From contig CASFYV010000011.1 in NCBI GenBank assembly GCA_949298985.1, positions 1 through 43,128 on the forward strand: a DNA stretch of 43,128 nucleotides, read 5' to 3'. Under the pieces are notes generated by a model. The model had not been told where the DNA came from. It saw only the letters and a list, made by a program, of their open reading frames with translations, and searched no databases. The number at the start of each line of letters is the position of its first letter. The first letter of the stretch is position 1. Below are positions 6,455-14,170 of the stretch, piece by piece. The position numbers and the translations under genes are program-made. The stretch comes from an uncultured bacterium (GTDB lineage Bacteria > Cyanobacteriota > Vampirovibrionia > Gastranaerophilales > Gastranaerophilaceae).

Positions 6455-7481
6455 ATCCCAATTCTAGATTTATTTTTTCTTGGTAAGATTTTACAATTTC
6501 ATTATCCGGATGTGATTCTGACAATTTTTCTAATTCTAATTTTGCTAAAGCCAGATAACCTGTTTCATATAAAATAATCGATTTTAATAAATTCCCTTCA
6601 AAAAAATCTTCTGTTAACTCCTCCAGAGCTTTCTTATAATGTTGCTGAGAATAATATAAATTTGCCAATGCAAAATGATAATTTCTATTTTCAGGCTCAA
6701 GTGCTATCGCCATATTATAATATTTTTTTGAATATGATATCTCACCTTCTTTAAAATATAAATTTGCTAAATTATAATAATACAAGCCTTGAGGAGATTT
6801 TTTTATTGCTTCTGTAAAACAATTTTTTGCTTCTTTATAATTATTTTTATAGGTTTCTACTAAACCTACAAAATTAAATATCTCTGAATCATTTGAGTCT
6901 ATATCTAATTTCGGCAACAACTCCACACAATCATCTTTTTTATTTAAAGCATAATAAACTTTACCCAACAATAATAAAGCTTTTTGATCATTTGGATACA
7001 AATTTAAATACCTTTCAAGCTCTTTTTCTGAATTTTCAAAATCCTGTTTACAAAAATAGGCATAAGCATATTCATAACCTATTTTTTCTGTTTTTTCCAA
7101 TAATTTATATTCAAAAATTTCATCATATTTACCCTGTTTATTTAATAACTTAAAAATTTCCAATAGATCATTTTCTTTATGAGTTATACAATAAATATTT
7201 TTTGCAGTTTGTTCTGCCTCTAATAAAGAATTTCTATCAATAAAAATTTGTTTCAATAATTCTAAAGATTTTACATGTGTCGGATTTTTATCTAAAATTT
7301 GCTCTATATAACCTAACGACTTCTCTTCATTATGAAGAAGATAATACAATTCTGCAATTTCAAACAACAACTCAACACTTGCATTATCTTGTTCTATAGC
7401 CTTATAAAAAACCTCAATAGCTTTTTTATAAAAACCTTGCTCTTTTAAAATAAAACCCTCTTTAATCAAATCTTTAATCAT
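6447..7481 (-). CDS. Tetratricopeptide repeat protein
   Basis: A 344-residue protein made almost entirely of TPR-like helix pairs, for example the segments around KKAIEVFYKAIEQ and KYYNMAIALEPENRNYHFAL, with the Gly/Ala/Tyr spacing of TPRs. It lacks a signal peptide and membrane helix, so it is likely cytoplasmic and serves as a scaffold for protein contacts. Its start overlaps the end of the FtsB-like gene by 8 bases, so the two are translationally coupled and may act together at the divisome. The partner is unknown. Confidence 0.8.
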   Translation of the reverse strand: MIKDLIKEGFILKEQGFYKKAIEVFYKAIEQDNASVELLFEIAELYYLLHNEEKSLGYIEQILDKNPTHVKSLELLKQIFIDRNSLLEAEQTAKNIYCITHKENDLLEIFKLLNKQGKYDEIFEYKLLEKTEKIGYEYAYAYFCKQDFENSEKELERYLNLYPNDQKALLLLGKVYYALNKKDDCVELLPKLDIDSNDSEIFNFVGLVETYKNNYKEAKNCFTEAIKKSPQGLYYYNLANLYFKEGEISYSKKYYNMAIALEPENRNYHFALANLYYSQQHYKKALEELTEDFFEGNLLKSIILYETGYLALAKLELEKLSESHPDNEIVKSYQEKINLELGFI

Positions 7482-7899
7482 GTTTTATTAATCCAATAAA
7501 TTTATTTTTCTCATTCTTTTCTTCTTCAGGCTCTTGAGCGGAATTTATTATCACTAAAACTTCGTCCTCACTTGACATCTTTAAATTATTTCTGGCAATA
7601 GCTTCCAAACCTGTAGCATTTGAAAAGTTTTTAATATTATCTTTCAATTGTTCATTTAAAGCTAATGCAGCATCCCTTGTATTACGAATTTGAATTATTT
7701 TTGCATTATAAGAAATAATCTTAGAAATATTTAACACTGCACTTATAGTTATTTGTATCAAACACAACAACAAAACTATTGTTAAAAAAGAATAATAGAA
7801 ACCTGAACTACTATTATTTTGCTTCTGTTCTTTTTTCTCTGCTGGAAGAGCTTTTCGACTATTTCGCGAATATTTATTCTTTTCTAATCTCTTTTTCAT
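7474..7899 (-). CDS. FtsB/DivIC-like septum formation initiator
   Basis: This 141-residue protein has the layout of FtsB/DivIC cell-division proteins: a basic cytoplasmic tail (1-32), one membrane helix at about 33-54 (YYSFLTIVLLLCLIQITIS), a coiled coil to about residue 95, then the family-type ARNNLKMSSEDEVLVII segment. FtsB-type proteins bridge FtsL and FtsQ and help activate septal wall synthesis. The acidic tail is lineage-specific. The promoter is unusually good: TTGTAA (7932-7937) and TATAAT (7909-7914) with a 17-base spacer, only 9 bases before the ATG and with no ribosome binding site. Confidence 0.75.
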   Translation of the reverse strand: MKKRLEKNKYSRNSRKALPAEKKEQKQNNSSSGFYYSFLTIVLLLCLIQITISAVLNISKIISYNAKIIQIRNTRDAALALNEQLKDNIKNFSNATGLEAIARNNLKMSSEDEVLVIINSAQEPEEEKNEKNKFIGLIKHD

Positions 7900-7908
7900 A
7901 ACAAATCA

Positions 7909-7937
7909 ATTATATATAATTTTCAATATATTTACAA
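7909..7937 (-). promoter_or_regulatory. Promoter of the FtsB-like/TPR operon
   Basis: On the minus strand TTGTAA (7932-7937), a 17-base spacer and TATAAT (7909-7914). The -35 overlaps the Leu-stop codons of the upstream gene. The expected start of transcription is within about 3 bases of the ATG at 7899. Confidence 0.65.
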
Positions 7938-8645
7938 CTTAAACCCTGTAGTAAAACTTACAGCAGAGCTCTGTCTTCCATTTGCATAATAAGATTGTGC
8001 TAACCCTAATTCAAATTTCAAAGATTCTGCATATTTTTTTAATGAAGGACAATAAACCAATGTTATCTCATTCTTATTTTTAGTTGCATTAACATAATTA
8101 GTAAATGTATCTTTTACAGTTAATTTATCAGTAATATGCCATTCAGGAATTATTTTTGTCGTTCCATACAACGAACCTACATCCTGAGAAGCTGATTGTT
8201 GAAATATTGTTGAAATTGAAAATCTCTTAGGGGTGTCATATCTAACAAAAACTCCCGTAGAAGACTCCATTTGAGATAATGATAACTCCTCACCCCAAAG
8301 AGTACCATATGTAAAACCGTGAAATTGTTCTGAAAGACTACCGCTCAAAGGTAATATATCTTTCAAATTATTTCTATTTACTGACGCCCTTGCAAGGGCA
8401 CTCCTGGGAGTGTTGGTATTTGTCATTATATTTAAAACTCCAACAGGAAGAGTCAAAGATCTTTGTGGGATATTAACTTTCGGTTTCTCTATATCTTCAT
8501 CCAAATATATAGTTTCAACAGGATTATCATCATATTCTATTTGACCATTTAATTTATATGTTTCTTTTATCTGTTCTTCGGAAAAACAAACAGATGAGGA
8601 CAAACTAAATAATATTAATAACAATACAAAAAATATTTTTTTCAT
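7932..8645 (-). CDS. Exported hypothetical protein, possibly outer-membrane
   Basis: A 237-residue protein with a clear N-terminal signal peptide (MKKIFFVLLLILFSLSSSVC, cleavage near residues 20-24). The mature part is acidic at first, then has alternating hydrophobic/polar stretches rich in Ser, Thr, Tyr and Phe that look like beta strands, and ends FTTGFKL. This suggests a periplasmic or small beta-barrel protein, though the terminal residue is Leu rather than the usual Phe/Trp. On the minus strand TTGAAA, 17 bases and TAAAAT end six bases before the ATG, with no ribosome binding site. Confidence 0.6.
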   Translation of the reverse strand: MKKIFFVLLLILFSLSSSVCFSEEQIKETYKLNGQIEYDDNPVETIYLDEDIEKPKVNIPQRSLTLPVGVLNIMTNTNTPRSALARASVNRNNLKDILPLSGSLSEQFHGFTYGTLWGEELSLSQMESSTGVFVRYDTPKRFSISTIFQQSASQDVGSLYGTTKIIPEWHITDKLTVKDTFTNYVNATKNKNEITLVYCPSLKKYAESLKFELGLAQSYYANGRQSSAVSFTTGFKL

Positions 8646-8651
8646 AGCAAT

Positions 8652-8680
8652 ATTTTAAATTAAATTAACACATATTTCAA
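8652..8680 (-). promoter_or_regulatory. Promoter, leaderless arrangement
   Basis: On the minus strand TTGAAA (8675-8680), a 17-base spacer and TAAAAT (8652-8657). Only six bases separate the -10 from the ATG at 8645, so the transcript should begin at or next to the start codon. Confidence 0.6.
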
Positions 8681-8762
8681 TGAATTTTTCTCCAGTTAGT
8701 GAATGTTTTTTTTTATTACTACAATTTATAAATTTATAGTGAGATTTATTATGAGGTATATT

Positions 8763-9194
8763 ATGAAAAAAAGTTTTTTAATTCTAATTTTATGCTTAAT
8801 TTGTACAGCCAATTTAGTCAAAGCAGCCGATTCAATTGCAGTTGTTGATTTACAAAAAATCGTATCCAATTCCAGTCAAGTCAAAGCTTTAAAACAAGAA
8901 CATTCTAAAAAGATGGACGAACTAGATAAAATTATTGTTAATGCAAGAGGTGCTATAGCAAATGAAACTGACAGTGCAAAAATTTTACAACTTGAAGAAA
9001 AATATACAAAAGAATTTAATGCAAAGAAAACTGCTCTAGAAAATGACTACAACAATCGCCTTAATGCAATAGAAAAAAGTATTAAAGACGAAATAAGTAA
9101 AAAAGCTCAAAAAGATAAATATGATTACGTTTTTGCAAAAAGTGTTGTCCTATATGGCGGTAAAGATATAACAAATGAAATTAATGTAAAGTAG
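8763..9194 (+). CDS. Skp/OmpH-like periplasmic chaperone
   Basis: The frame opens at 8703, but the ATG at 8763 is preferred: GAGG lies six bases upstream and it gives a clean signal peptide (MKKSFLILILCLICTANLVKA). The mature protein begins DSIAVVDLQKIVSNSSQ, the typical OmpH opening, followed by a long charged coiled coil (about residues 40-115) and a conserved-looking end containing YDYVFAKSVVLYGGKDIT, as in Skp 'l.gg.DiT'. The length of 143 is normal. Skp-type chaperones carry unfolded outer-membrane proteins across the periplasm, which supports a double-membrane cell. Confidence 0.88.
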   Translation: MKKSFLILILCLICTANLVKAADSIAVVDLQKIVSNSSQVKALKQEHSKKMDELDKIIVNARGAIANETDSAKILQLEEKYTKEFNAKKTALENDYNNRLNAIEKSIKDEISKKAQKDKYDYVFAKSVVLYGGKDITNEINVK

Positions 9195-9267
9195 TAAATT
9201 GTTGTTTATATTCTTCTATAAATGTTGTATAATATTATAAAAGAAAGTTTTAAAAGGAGAATATGTT

Positions 9268-9705
9268 ATGTTAAAAAAAATACTATTTTCATTATCAATT
9301 GTATTTATCGCAAATTCAGTAATGGCTAATACAACAATTTACACGGATGATTTAGGCAGAATGCATTTCTTAGGCAAAGATGCAGCATCAGTAATGCAAA
9401 CATCCAGAATGGAAATGATTCAAAAAGAAAAAAATGAATTATCTGACATTATATATAAAAATGAACAATCTGCAGAAACTTCCACTGCGACAGAAGAAAC
9501 AACTACTCCTGAAGAAGTTAAAGTTAACGTAAAAGAACAACACACAAATAAATCAAAAGGTTCATTTACTTTCAATAAAGGTGCAATGGATGCTTCAGAC
9601 CCATATACTTATGGAGAAACAAATATTGCCCCTAAACAAATTGATTCTAAGACTGAACAAAAAGAACTTGATAAAAAACGTTTTTGGGACAATTGGTTAC
9701 AATAA
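9268..9705 (+). CDS. Exported small hypothetical protein
   Basis: A 145-residue protein with ribosome binding site AAAAGGAG and a signal peptide (MLKKILFSLSIVFIANSVMA). The mature start TTIYTDDLGRMHFLGKD loosely resembles the DUF4124-type 'dedG.vhysD' repeat, but I do not insist on it. The middle is a Glu/Thr-rich low-complexity linker (about 65-95), and the end is charged with Trp residues (FWDNWLQ). It is probably periplasmic. It lies 73 bases after the Skp-like gene with a TATAAT (9230-9235) between, so it may have its own promoter. Confidence 0.6.
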   Translation: MLKKILFSLSIVFIANSVMANTTIYTDDLGRMHFLGKDAASVMQTSRMEMIQKEKNELSDIIYKNEQSAETSTATEETTTPEEVKVNVKEQHTNKSKGSFTFNKGAMDASDPYTYGETNIAPKQIDSKTEQKELDKKRFWDNWLQ

Positions 9706-9722
9706 ATTGTTAAATTAAATTA

Positions 9723-9750
9723 AAAAGCCTTCTCAAGTGAGAAGGCTTTT
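9723..9750. terminator. Bidirectional terminator between convergent genes
   Basis: AAAAGCCTTCTC pairs with GAGAAGGCTTTT around a 4-base loop. A and T runs on either side allow it to serve both the exported protein gene and the AAA+ gene. Confidence 0.9.
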
Positions 9751-9754
9751 GTTG

Positions 9755-11275
9755 TTATTTTGAATTTTTAAAACCAACAGGTTTTCTTTGAGCTATTTGT
9801 TTACTAGCACAAAAATCGTTTATTACTTTATCAAAATCTTCCTGCTGAATTTTAAACTCTTCTAAATCTGAACTGTGAAGAGTTTTATCTTCCATTTTTT
9901 TAAAAATGCCAGCTCTTTCATATCCGTTATTATGAGCTTCATTTATTATATATTTAATATCCGCACCACTTGCTTTTAATTCAAACAATTTATTTATAAG
10001 ATTTTCTTTAGATATTGAAGCATCTAATGGTTTATTTTTAGAATGAATATCAAAAATCTTGGAAACTCCATCTTTATCAGGAAGAGCGACTTCTAAATGT
10101 TTTCCGAACCTGCCGGAACGAGTAATTGCAGAATCTAATGCTTTAAAATTATTTGTAGCTCCAATAACAAAAATATTATCCGCATCATTATCAATATCAG
10201 TCATTAAAGTTAGAATCTGATTAACAACTTTATTACCATATTCATCATGACTATCTCTGCTTCTTGCAACAGCATCGAACTCATCTATAAAAATAATCGT
10301 AGGCTGATTAGCTTTAGCTTCTGCAAAAAGATTTCTCCAATTTGCCTCAGATTCCCCAACCCATTTTGACTCTAAATCTAAACCATTAAGACTAATAAAA
10401 TTAGCATCTGCTTCATTTGCCAAAGCTCTAGCAATATGAGTCTTTCCTGTTCCAGGTGGTCCATATAAAATAAATCCGTGATTAACATCCATATTTGCAT
10501 ATCCATCAGGATATCTTAAAGGATAAATAATACTCTTTTTCATTTCATTAATCAACTTGTCTTGTCCACCAACATCCGCAAATGTAACTTTAGAAACACG
10601 TTTTTTTTCATCTACGGTTAAACTTGATATAGATTTTTTATTAATCTTATCAATATCAGGTTTTACTTGATTTTCAAAGTCAAAAGCTCTCGCAAAACTT
10701 TTTCTAAAAAAACTTAAATCTCTATGTGGTTCATTTTTTATTGGTAATAAAAAACCATTTATTTCAATATTATCACCTTCTATTACATAAAAACTTTCAT
10801 CCGGCTTTAATTCATAAACCTTATTTTCAGATATTAACTTAATATTATCCTTATTTAAATTTATAACTTCATTATCTCCAGAAAGACTTTTTGCAAAACC
10901 TAAATACCCTTTTATATCATTATCTTCGAGAAAAAATGCCCTTTTAATAACATTTTTTATAACACCGGTTGCTTGATACATAGACTTCTTTGCTTCTTTC
11001 AAATTTTCACCAATCAATATCAAATCTCCGGTTTTAAAATTTTGAAAAAGAGATGCTAACCTTTCTTCTAAAGGTATTTTCTTTAAAACCTCTAATGTAG
11101 TATTTTGAGTACCTCTAAAATTTATTCCTACATTATTATAATTTTTGTTTAATAAATTCAAATCCATAGATTTATAAGCTTGGGAATGAGTTTTGACATT
11201 AGAATAATTATGCATAACTTCTTTGTTGGAAGTTTTTGTCAAAGTTGTTTGATAATTGATTGGATTAATTCTCAT
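9755..11275 (-). CDS. AAA+ ATPase (CDC48/FtsH-type domain) with N-terminal NFRG motif
   Basis: A 506-residue protein. Residues 231-400 form one AAA domain: FADVGGQ at 232-238, Walker A GPPGTGKT at 272-279, Walker B IIFIDE at 327-332, sensor GATNN near 372-376 and arginine-finger region RSGRF at 386-390. A C-terminal helical lid follows. There is no HEXXH protease motif and no membrane helix, so it is not FtsH; it should be a cytoplasmic unfoldase or remodeller. The first 60 residues are disordered and Asn-rich with INFRG at 51-55, the shared motif. Residues 60-220 are an unrecognised, possibly substrate-binding domain. A GGAGGG ribosome binding site fixes the start. Confidence 0.85.
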   Translation of the reverse strand: MRINPINYQTTLTKTSNKEVMHNYSNVKTHSQAYKSMDLNLLNKNYNNVGINFRGTQNTTLEVLKKIPLEERLASLFQNFKTGDLILIGENLKEAKKSMYQATGVIKNVIKRAFFLEDNDIKGYLGFAKSLSGDNEVINLNKDNIKLISENKVYELKPDESFYVIEGDNIEINGFLLPIKNEPHRDLSFFRKSFARAFDFENQVKPDIDKINKKSISSLTVDEKKRVSKVTFADVGGQDKLINEMKKSIIYPLRYPDGYANMDVNHGFILYGPPGTGKTHIARALANEADANFISLNGLDLESKWVGESEANWRNLFAEAKANQPTIIFIDEFDAVARSRDSHDEYGNKVVNQILTLMTDIDNDADNIFVIGATNNFKALDSAITRSGRFGKHLEVALPDKDGVSKIFDIHSKNKPLDASISKENLINKLFELKASGADIKYIINEAHNNGYERAGIFKKMEDKTLHSSDLEEFKIQQEDFDKVINDFCASKQIAQRKPVGFKNSK

Positions 11276-11609
11276 TTTTCCCTCCTATAATACCTATGTA
11301 CAAAATTAAAGACTTGTAATTTCTAGTGTGAATTTACAAGCCTCTTCAAAATATTACACTTCTACTTTATAAATTCACACAAAATTCCCCACAAAAACCT
11401 CCGAAAACAAATGTTTTCGGACGACAATACATAAATTAAGCATTAATAAGTACCAATTTTTAATCATTAACTATTTCCATTTAAACAATTGTATTTTTTA
11501 CACTTTTTGTACTATATAGTATTTTTCAAAATCTGTCAACCCTCCTTCTATATAATCATTTATTTTTATAAAAAATATGTTATAATGAGTTTTTAAAATA
11601 GGAGGATAT
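11276..11609. promoter_or_regulatory. Divergent intergenic region between the AAA+ gene and rubrerythrin
   Basis: No gene is seen in these 334 bases. On the AAA+ side there is a perfect 11-bp inverted repeat, GTGTGAATTTA (11326-11336) with TAAATTCACAC (11370-11380), and a hairpin at 11400-11421 (TCCGAAAAC/GTTTTCGGA) followed on the minus strand by GGTTTTTG, which looks like an attenuator or early terminator. The palindrome TACTATATAGTA is at 11510-11521. On the rubrerythrin side, TGTTATAAT ending at 11586 is an extended -10. Confidence 0.55.
11581..11586 (+). promoter_or_regulatory. Extended -10 of the rubrerythrin gene
   Basis: TGTTATAAT ends at 11586, 23 bases before the ATG, with a weak -35. 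An AGGAGG-type ribosome binding site follows it. Confidence 0.6.
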
Positions 11610-12149
11610 ATGGAATTAAAAGGAAGTAAAACAGAGCAAAACTTACAAAAAGCATTTGAAGGCGAATCACAAGCAAGAAACAAATACACTTATTACGCTT
11701 CTCAAGCAAAAAAAGAAGGTTTTGTGCAAATATCAAAAATATTTGAAGAAACCGCAAACAATGAAAAAGAACATGCTAAAATTTGGTTTAAATTATTACA
11801 TGGCTCAAAAATCCCTGATACATTAACGAACTTAAAAGATGCAGCTGATGGCGAAAATTATGAATGGACAGATATGTATGCAACTTTTGCCAAAGAAGCT
11901 AGAGAAGAAGGTTTTGAAGAAATTGCATTTTTATTTGAAAAAGTTGCTCAAATAGAAAAAGATCACGAAGAAAGATACAGAAAATTATTCAACAACATAA
12001 CTGAAAATAAAGTATTTGAAAAAACAGAAAAAGTAACTTGGGAATGCTCAAATTGCGGATTTAGCTTTGAGGGAGAAGCTGCTCCTGAAAAATGTCCGGT
12101 CTGTGCTCACCCTAAAGCATATTTTTTAATAAAATCTAAAAATTACTAA
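11610..12149 (+). CDS. rbr: Rubrerythrin
   Basis: A 179-residue non-haem iron peroxidase that reduces hydrogen peroxide in anaerobes. The N-terminal four-helix domain carries the diiron ligands in [27 protein letters not shown] and IEKDHEERY. The C-terminal rubredoxin-like domain has the two Cys pairs CSNCG and CPVC that bind a single iron. The length is normal. The start is fixed by the GGAGG ribosome binding site, and a terminator closes the gene at 12159-12187, so it is probably transcribed alone. It supports an oxygen-avoiding lifestyle. Confidence 0.96.
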   Translation: MELKGSKTEQNLQKAFEGESQARNKYTYYASQAKKEGFVQISKIFEETANNEKEHAKIWFKLLHGSKIPDTLTNLKDAADGENYEWTDMYATFAKEAREEGFEEIAFLFEKVAQIEKDHEERYRKLFNNITENKVFEKTEKVTWECSNCGFSFEGEAAPEKCPVCAHPKAYFLIKSKNY

Positions 12150-12158
12150 AAATAATTG

Positions 12159-12187
12159 AAGGATATCAAAAGATATCCTCTTTTTTT
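12159..12187 (+). terminator. Terminator of the rubrerythrin gene
   Basis: AGGATATC (12160-12167) pairs with GATATCCT (12172-12179) around AAAA, followed by C and seven Ts. Confidence 0.9.
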
Positions 12188-12225
12188 AGCAAAAAAAAAT
12201 CTTTACACATTTTTATAAAAGTATT

Positions 12226-13518
12226 ATGAAAATTTCTAATACTAATCTTATACAAATAAACATTAATAAAAATTATAATAATAAGAATTTATGCAAAAAA
12301 AATACAAATTATTATTTTAATAATAGTTTAAATTCTATAAATAACCAACAAAATATAAATTTTAAAGGGAATTTAAATAAAAACTTTTTCATTAAACTCT
12401 TCAATCTAAACCCTATCTACAATTTCAAAAAATTTAACAAAAAAGAATTCTTAAATTTATCAGAAAACCAAAAACAAAAATTAAGAGTAGAATATCTGAT
12501 TTTAGAAAAAAATTTACCTAAAAAAATAAATTCAATAGGTGAAATTCATGATTTTGCCTCTGAATGTATAAAAAAAGTTTTTGATAAAAGATTTGGAGAA
12601 AACAATTATATTGTCTTACCACTTGGCCGCTCTTTGTCAAGCATTGGTAAAGCTTTAGCATTAAAAATAGGAGAAGAAAATGTTATTAACATTCCTATGA
12701 GTAATGCTAAAAGATTTTTTACAGAACCATATCTTGCTGAAAATTATAATTTTTGTATCAATAATATCCAAAAAAGTTCCGGATTAAAATCTTTCAAAGA
12801 GTTTTTATCTTCAAAAAAATTAAGCAAAAAGGATATTAAGAAATCCAATAAAAACTATATTTTATTAGATTATTGCTGTTCAGGCTACTCTTTAAGAGGA
12901 GCAGAACAATTATTCAAATCTGATATTATATGGGGAAATCAAAAAAATATTTATGCCGCTGATTTTATTAAAATTCTTGAAAACTTTGAAAATAAAAATT
13001 ACAATTTAAAATTAATCTCTGAATTAAAAAATATACTTTTAAATTCTTACTACAAAGATTTTTCATTTGTGGATGCCTCAAAAAAACTCAAAGATACTAA
13101 AAAAGCTTATAAAAAACCAAATAACCGTTTGGGAAACATTACTAAATTAATATGGTTTCATATAATTGATACTATTATTTCTGAAAAAAACAAATTTAGT
13201 ACAACATTAAAAATCTTACCCAGACAACAATATGAATTACCAATCCTAAAACAAAACGTAGAATTATGGCAAAATTCAAAATCTCAATTTATCAATGATA
13301 TTACCAATAATTTAAATGAAATTAATAAAATTTTCTCTAATCAACAAAAAACATCTGAACATTATAAAAATGATATTTATAAAATTTATAAATTTTTAAG
13401 TGAATGTTATAAAGCTCCTACATATGAAAATATTTGTTATTACTATCAAATAAAAAATGATATAGAAAAAATAATAAACTTCAAAAATACTCTTAAAACT
13501 ATAGATTCAATAATTTAA
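12226..13518 (+). CDS. Phosphoribosyltransferase-like protein with N-terminal NFKG motif
   Basis: A 430-residue, very Lys/Asn-rich protein. The first 43 residues are an Asn-rich leader ending in INFKG (44-48). Residues ~105-245 resemble a type I phosphoribosyltransferase fold: VLPLGRSLSSIGKAL at 130-144 and the PRPP-loop-like ILLDYCCSGYSLRGAEQLF at 212-230, where 'DD..TG.T' would be normal; here one acidic residue is replaced by Tyr and the Thr by Ser. It may therefore be a diverged or inactive enzyme. The C-terminal 180 residues are helical and unrecognised. No ribosome binding site is seen; TATAAA ends six bases before the ATG. The gene overlaps the convergent GNAT gene by 20 bases. Confidence 0.55.
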   Translation: MKISNTNLIQININKNYNNKNLCKKNTNYYFNNSLNSINNQQNINFKGNLNKNFFIKLFNLNPIYNFKKFNKKEFLNLSENQKQKLRVEYLILEKNLPKKINSIGEIHDFASECIKKVFDKRFGENNYIVLPLGRSLSSIGKALALKIGEENVINIPMSNAKRFFTEPYLAENYNFCINNIQKSSGLKSFKEFLSSKKLSKKDIKKSNKNYILLDYCCSGYSLRGAEQLFKSDIIWGNQKNIYAADFIKILENFENKNYNLKLISELKNILLNSYYKDFSFVDASKKLKDTKKAYKKPNNRLGNITKLIWFHIIDTIISEKNKFSTTLKILPRQQYELPILKQNVELWQNSKSQFINDITNNLNEINKIFSNQQKTSEHYKNDIYKIYKFLSECYKAPTYENICYYYQIKNDIEKIINFKNTLKTIDSII

Positions 13519-14170
13519 TAATATTTTCCTCTGGAAGATACATAAGTCCTTTGCTAATTGAAGAATCTAATTTTGTACTTTTATCTCTTAATAAAGAAAA
13601 ATATTCATCCATTAAAGTGTTTTTATTTTCATCAAAAAAACGAAAACCTAATTTATAATAAAAAGGAGTCGGAGGTTTTGAATCATATGCCATTAAAAAA
13701 ATCCTTCCATCAAAACCACTTCTCTTACTTTCTAAAACAGCTTCTTTTAATAAGGTAGTTCCAATACCTTTGTATCTGGAAGCCTTATTGCCATTATTAA
13801 TTGTTTCAATAGAAACCAATTCCGGAGCAGAATAAACTTTATTTTTAAAAATATTTCTATCAGATTTTTGTAAAACGGCAAACCCTAAAGTTTCTGAATT
13901 TAAATTTTTAATATCAAAAAATTTCTTATCCTCTTTAGAAACCATAATTAATTTTACAGGGATAAGCTCTCCACTATTTCTTTCAATAACAAAACGTTTT
14001 GATATATTTGTATTTAATTGAAAAATATCTTGTTTTAATCTATTAATTTTCAAATTTTCATTTCTAATAAAAGAATTAAAAAAACGCACTCCTTTATTAG
14101 AAATTAAATTCTTATTTTGCATTAATCTAAAATCATAGCTTATATTTTTCAAATTCATAATTACTACCAT
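13499..14170 (-). CDS. GNAT family N-acetyltransferase
   Basis: A 223-residue protein whose C-terminal half is a clear GNAT domain: RYKGIGTTLLKEAV (about 132-145, acetyl-CoA pyrophosphate loop) and PFYYKLGFRF (169-178). The N-terminal ~60 residues are basic and unrecognised. The first ATG (14170) overlaps the stop of the preceding gene (ATGG/TAG), suggesting translational coupling; an alternative ATG at 14158 would give MNLKNISYDF. It is a distant relative of the GNAT-like gene at 52. The acceptor substrate is unknown. Coupling to a putative peptidase suggests the two act on the same target or process. Confidence 0.8.
   Translation of the reverse strand: MVVIMNLKNISYDFRLMQNKNLISNKGVRFFNSFIRNENLKINRLKQDIFQLNTNISKRFVIERNSGELIPVKLIMVSKEDKKFFDIKNLNSETLGFAVLQKSDRNIFKNKVYSAPELVSIETINNGNKASRYKGIGTTLLKEAVLESKRSGFDGRIFLMAYDSKPPTPFYYKLGFRFFDENKNTLMDEYFSLLRDKSTKLDSSISKGLMYLPEENIIKLLNL

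Noticed and set aside
6893..7153. 86-codon frame on the plus strand with hydrophobic residues
   Set aside because: It is the complement of TPR repeats in the minus-strand gene, with no ribosome binding site.
8703..8762. Longer N terminus of the Skp-like protein
   Set aside because: Starting at 8703 would bury the signal peptide behind 20 residues; the ATG at 8763 has a ribosome binding site and a normal signal peptide.
9755..11275. FtsH protease
   Set aside because: The AAA domain is similar, but there is no N-terminal membrane pair and no HEXXH zinc motif.
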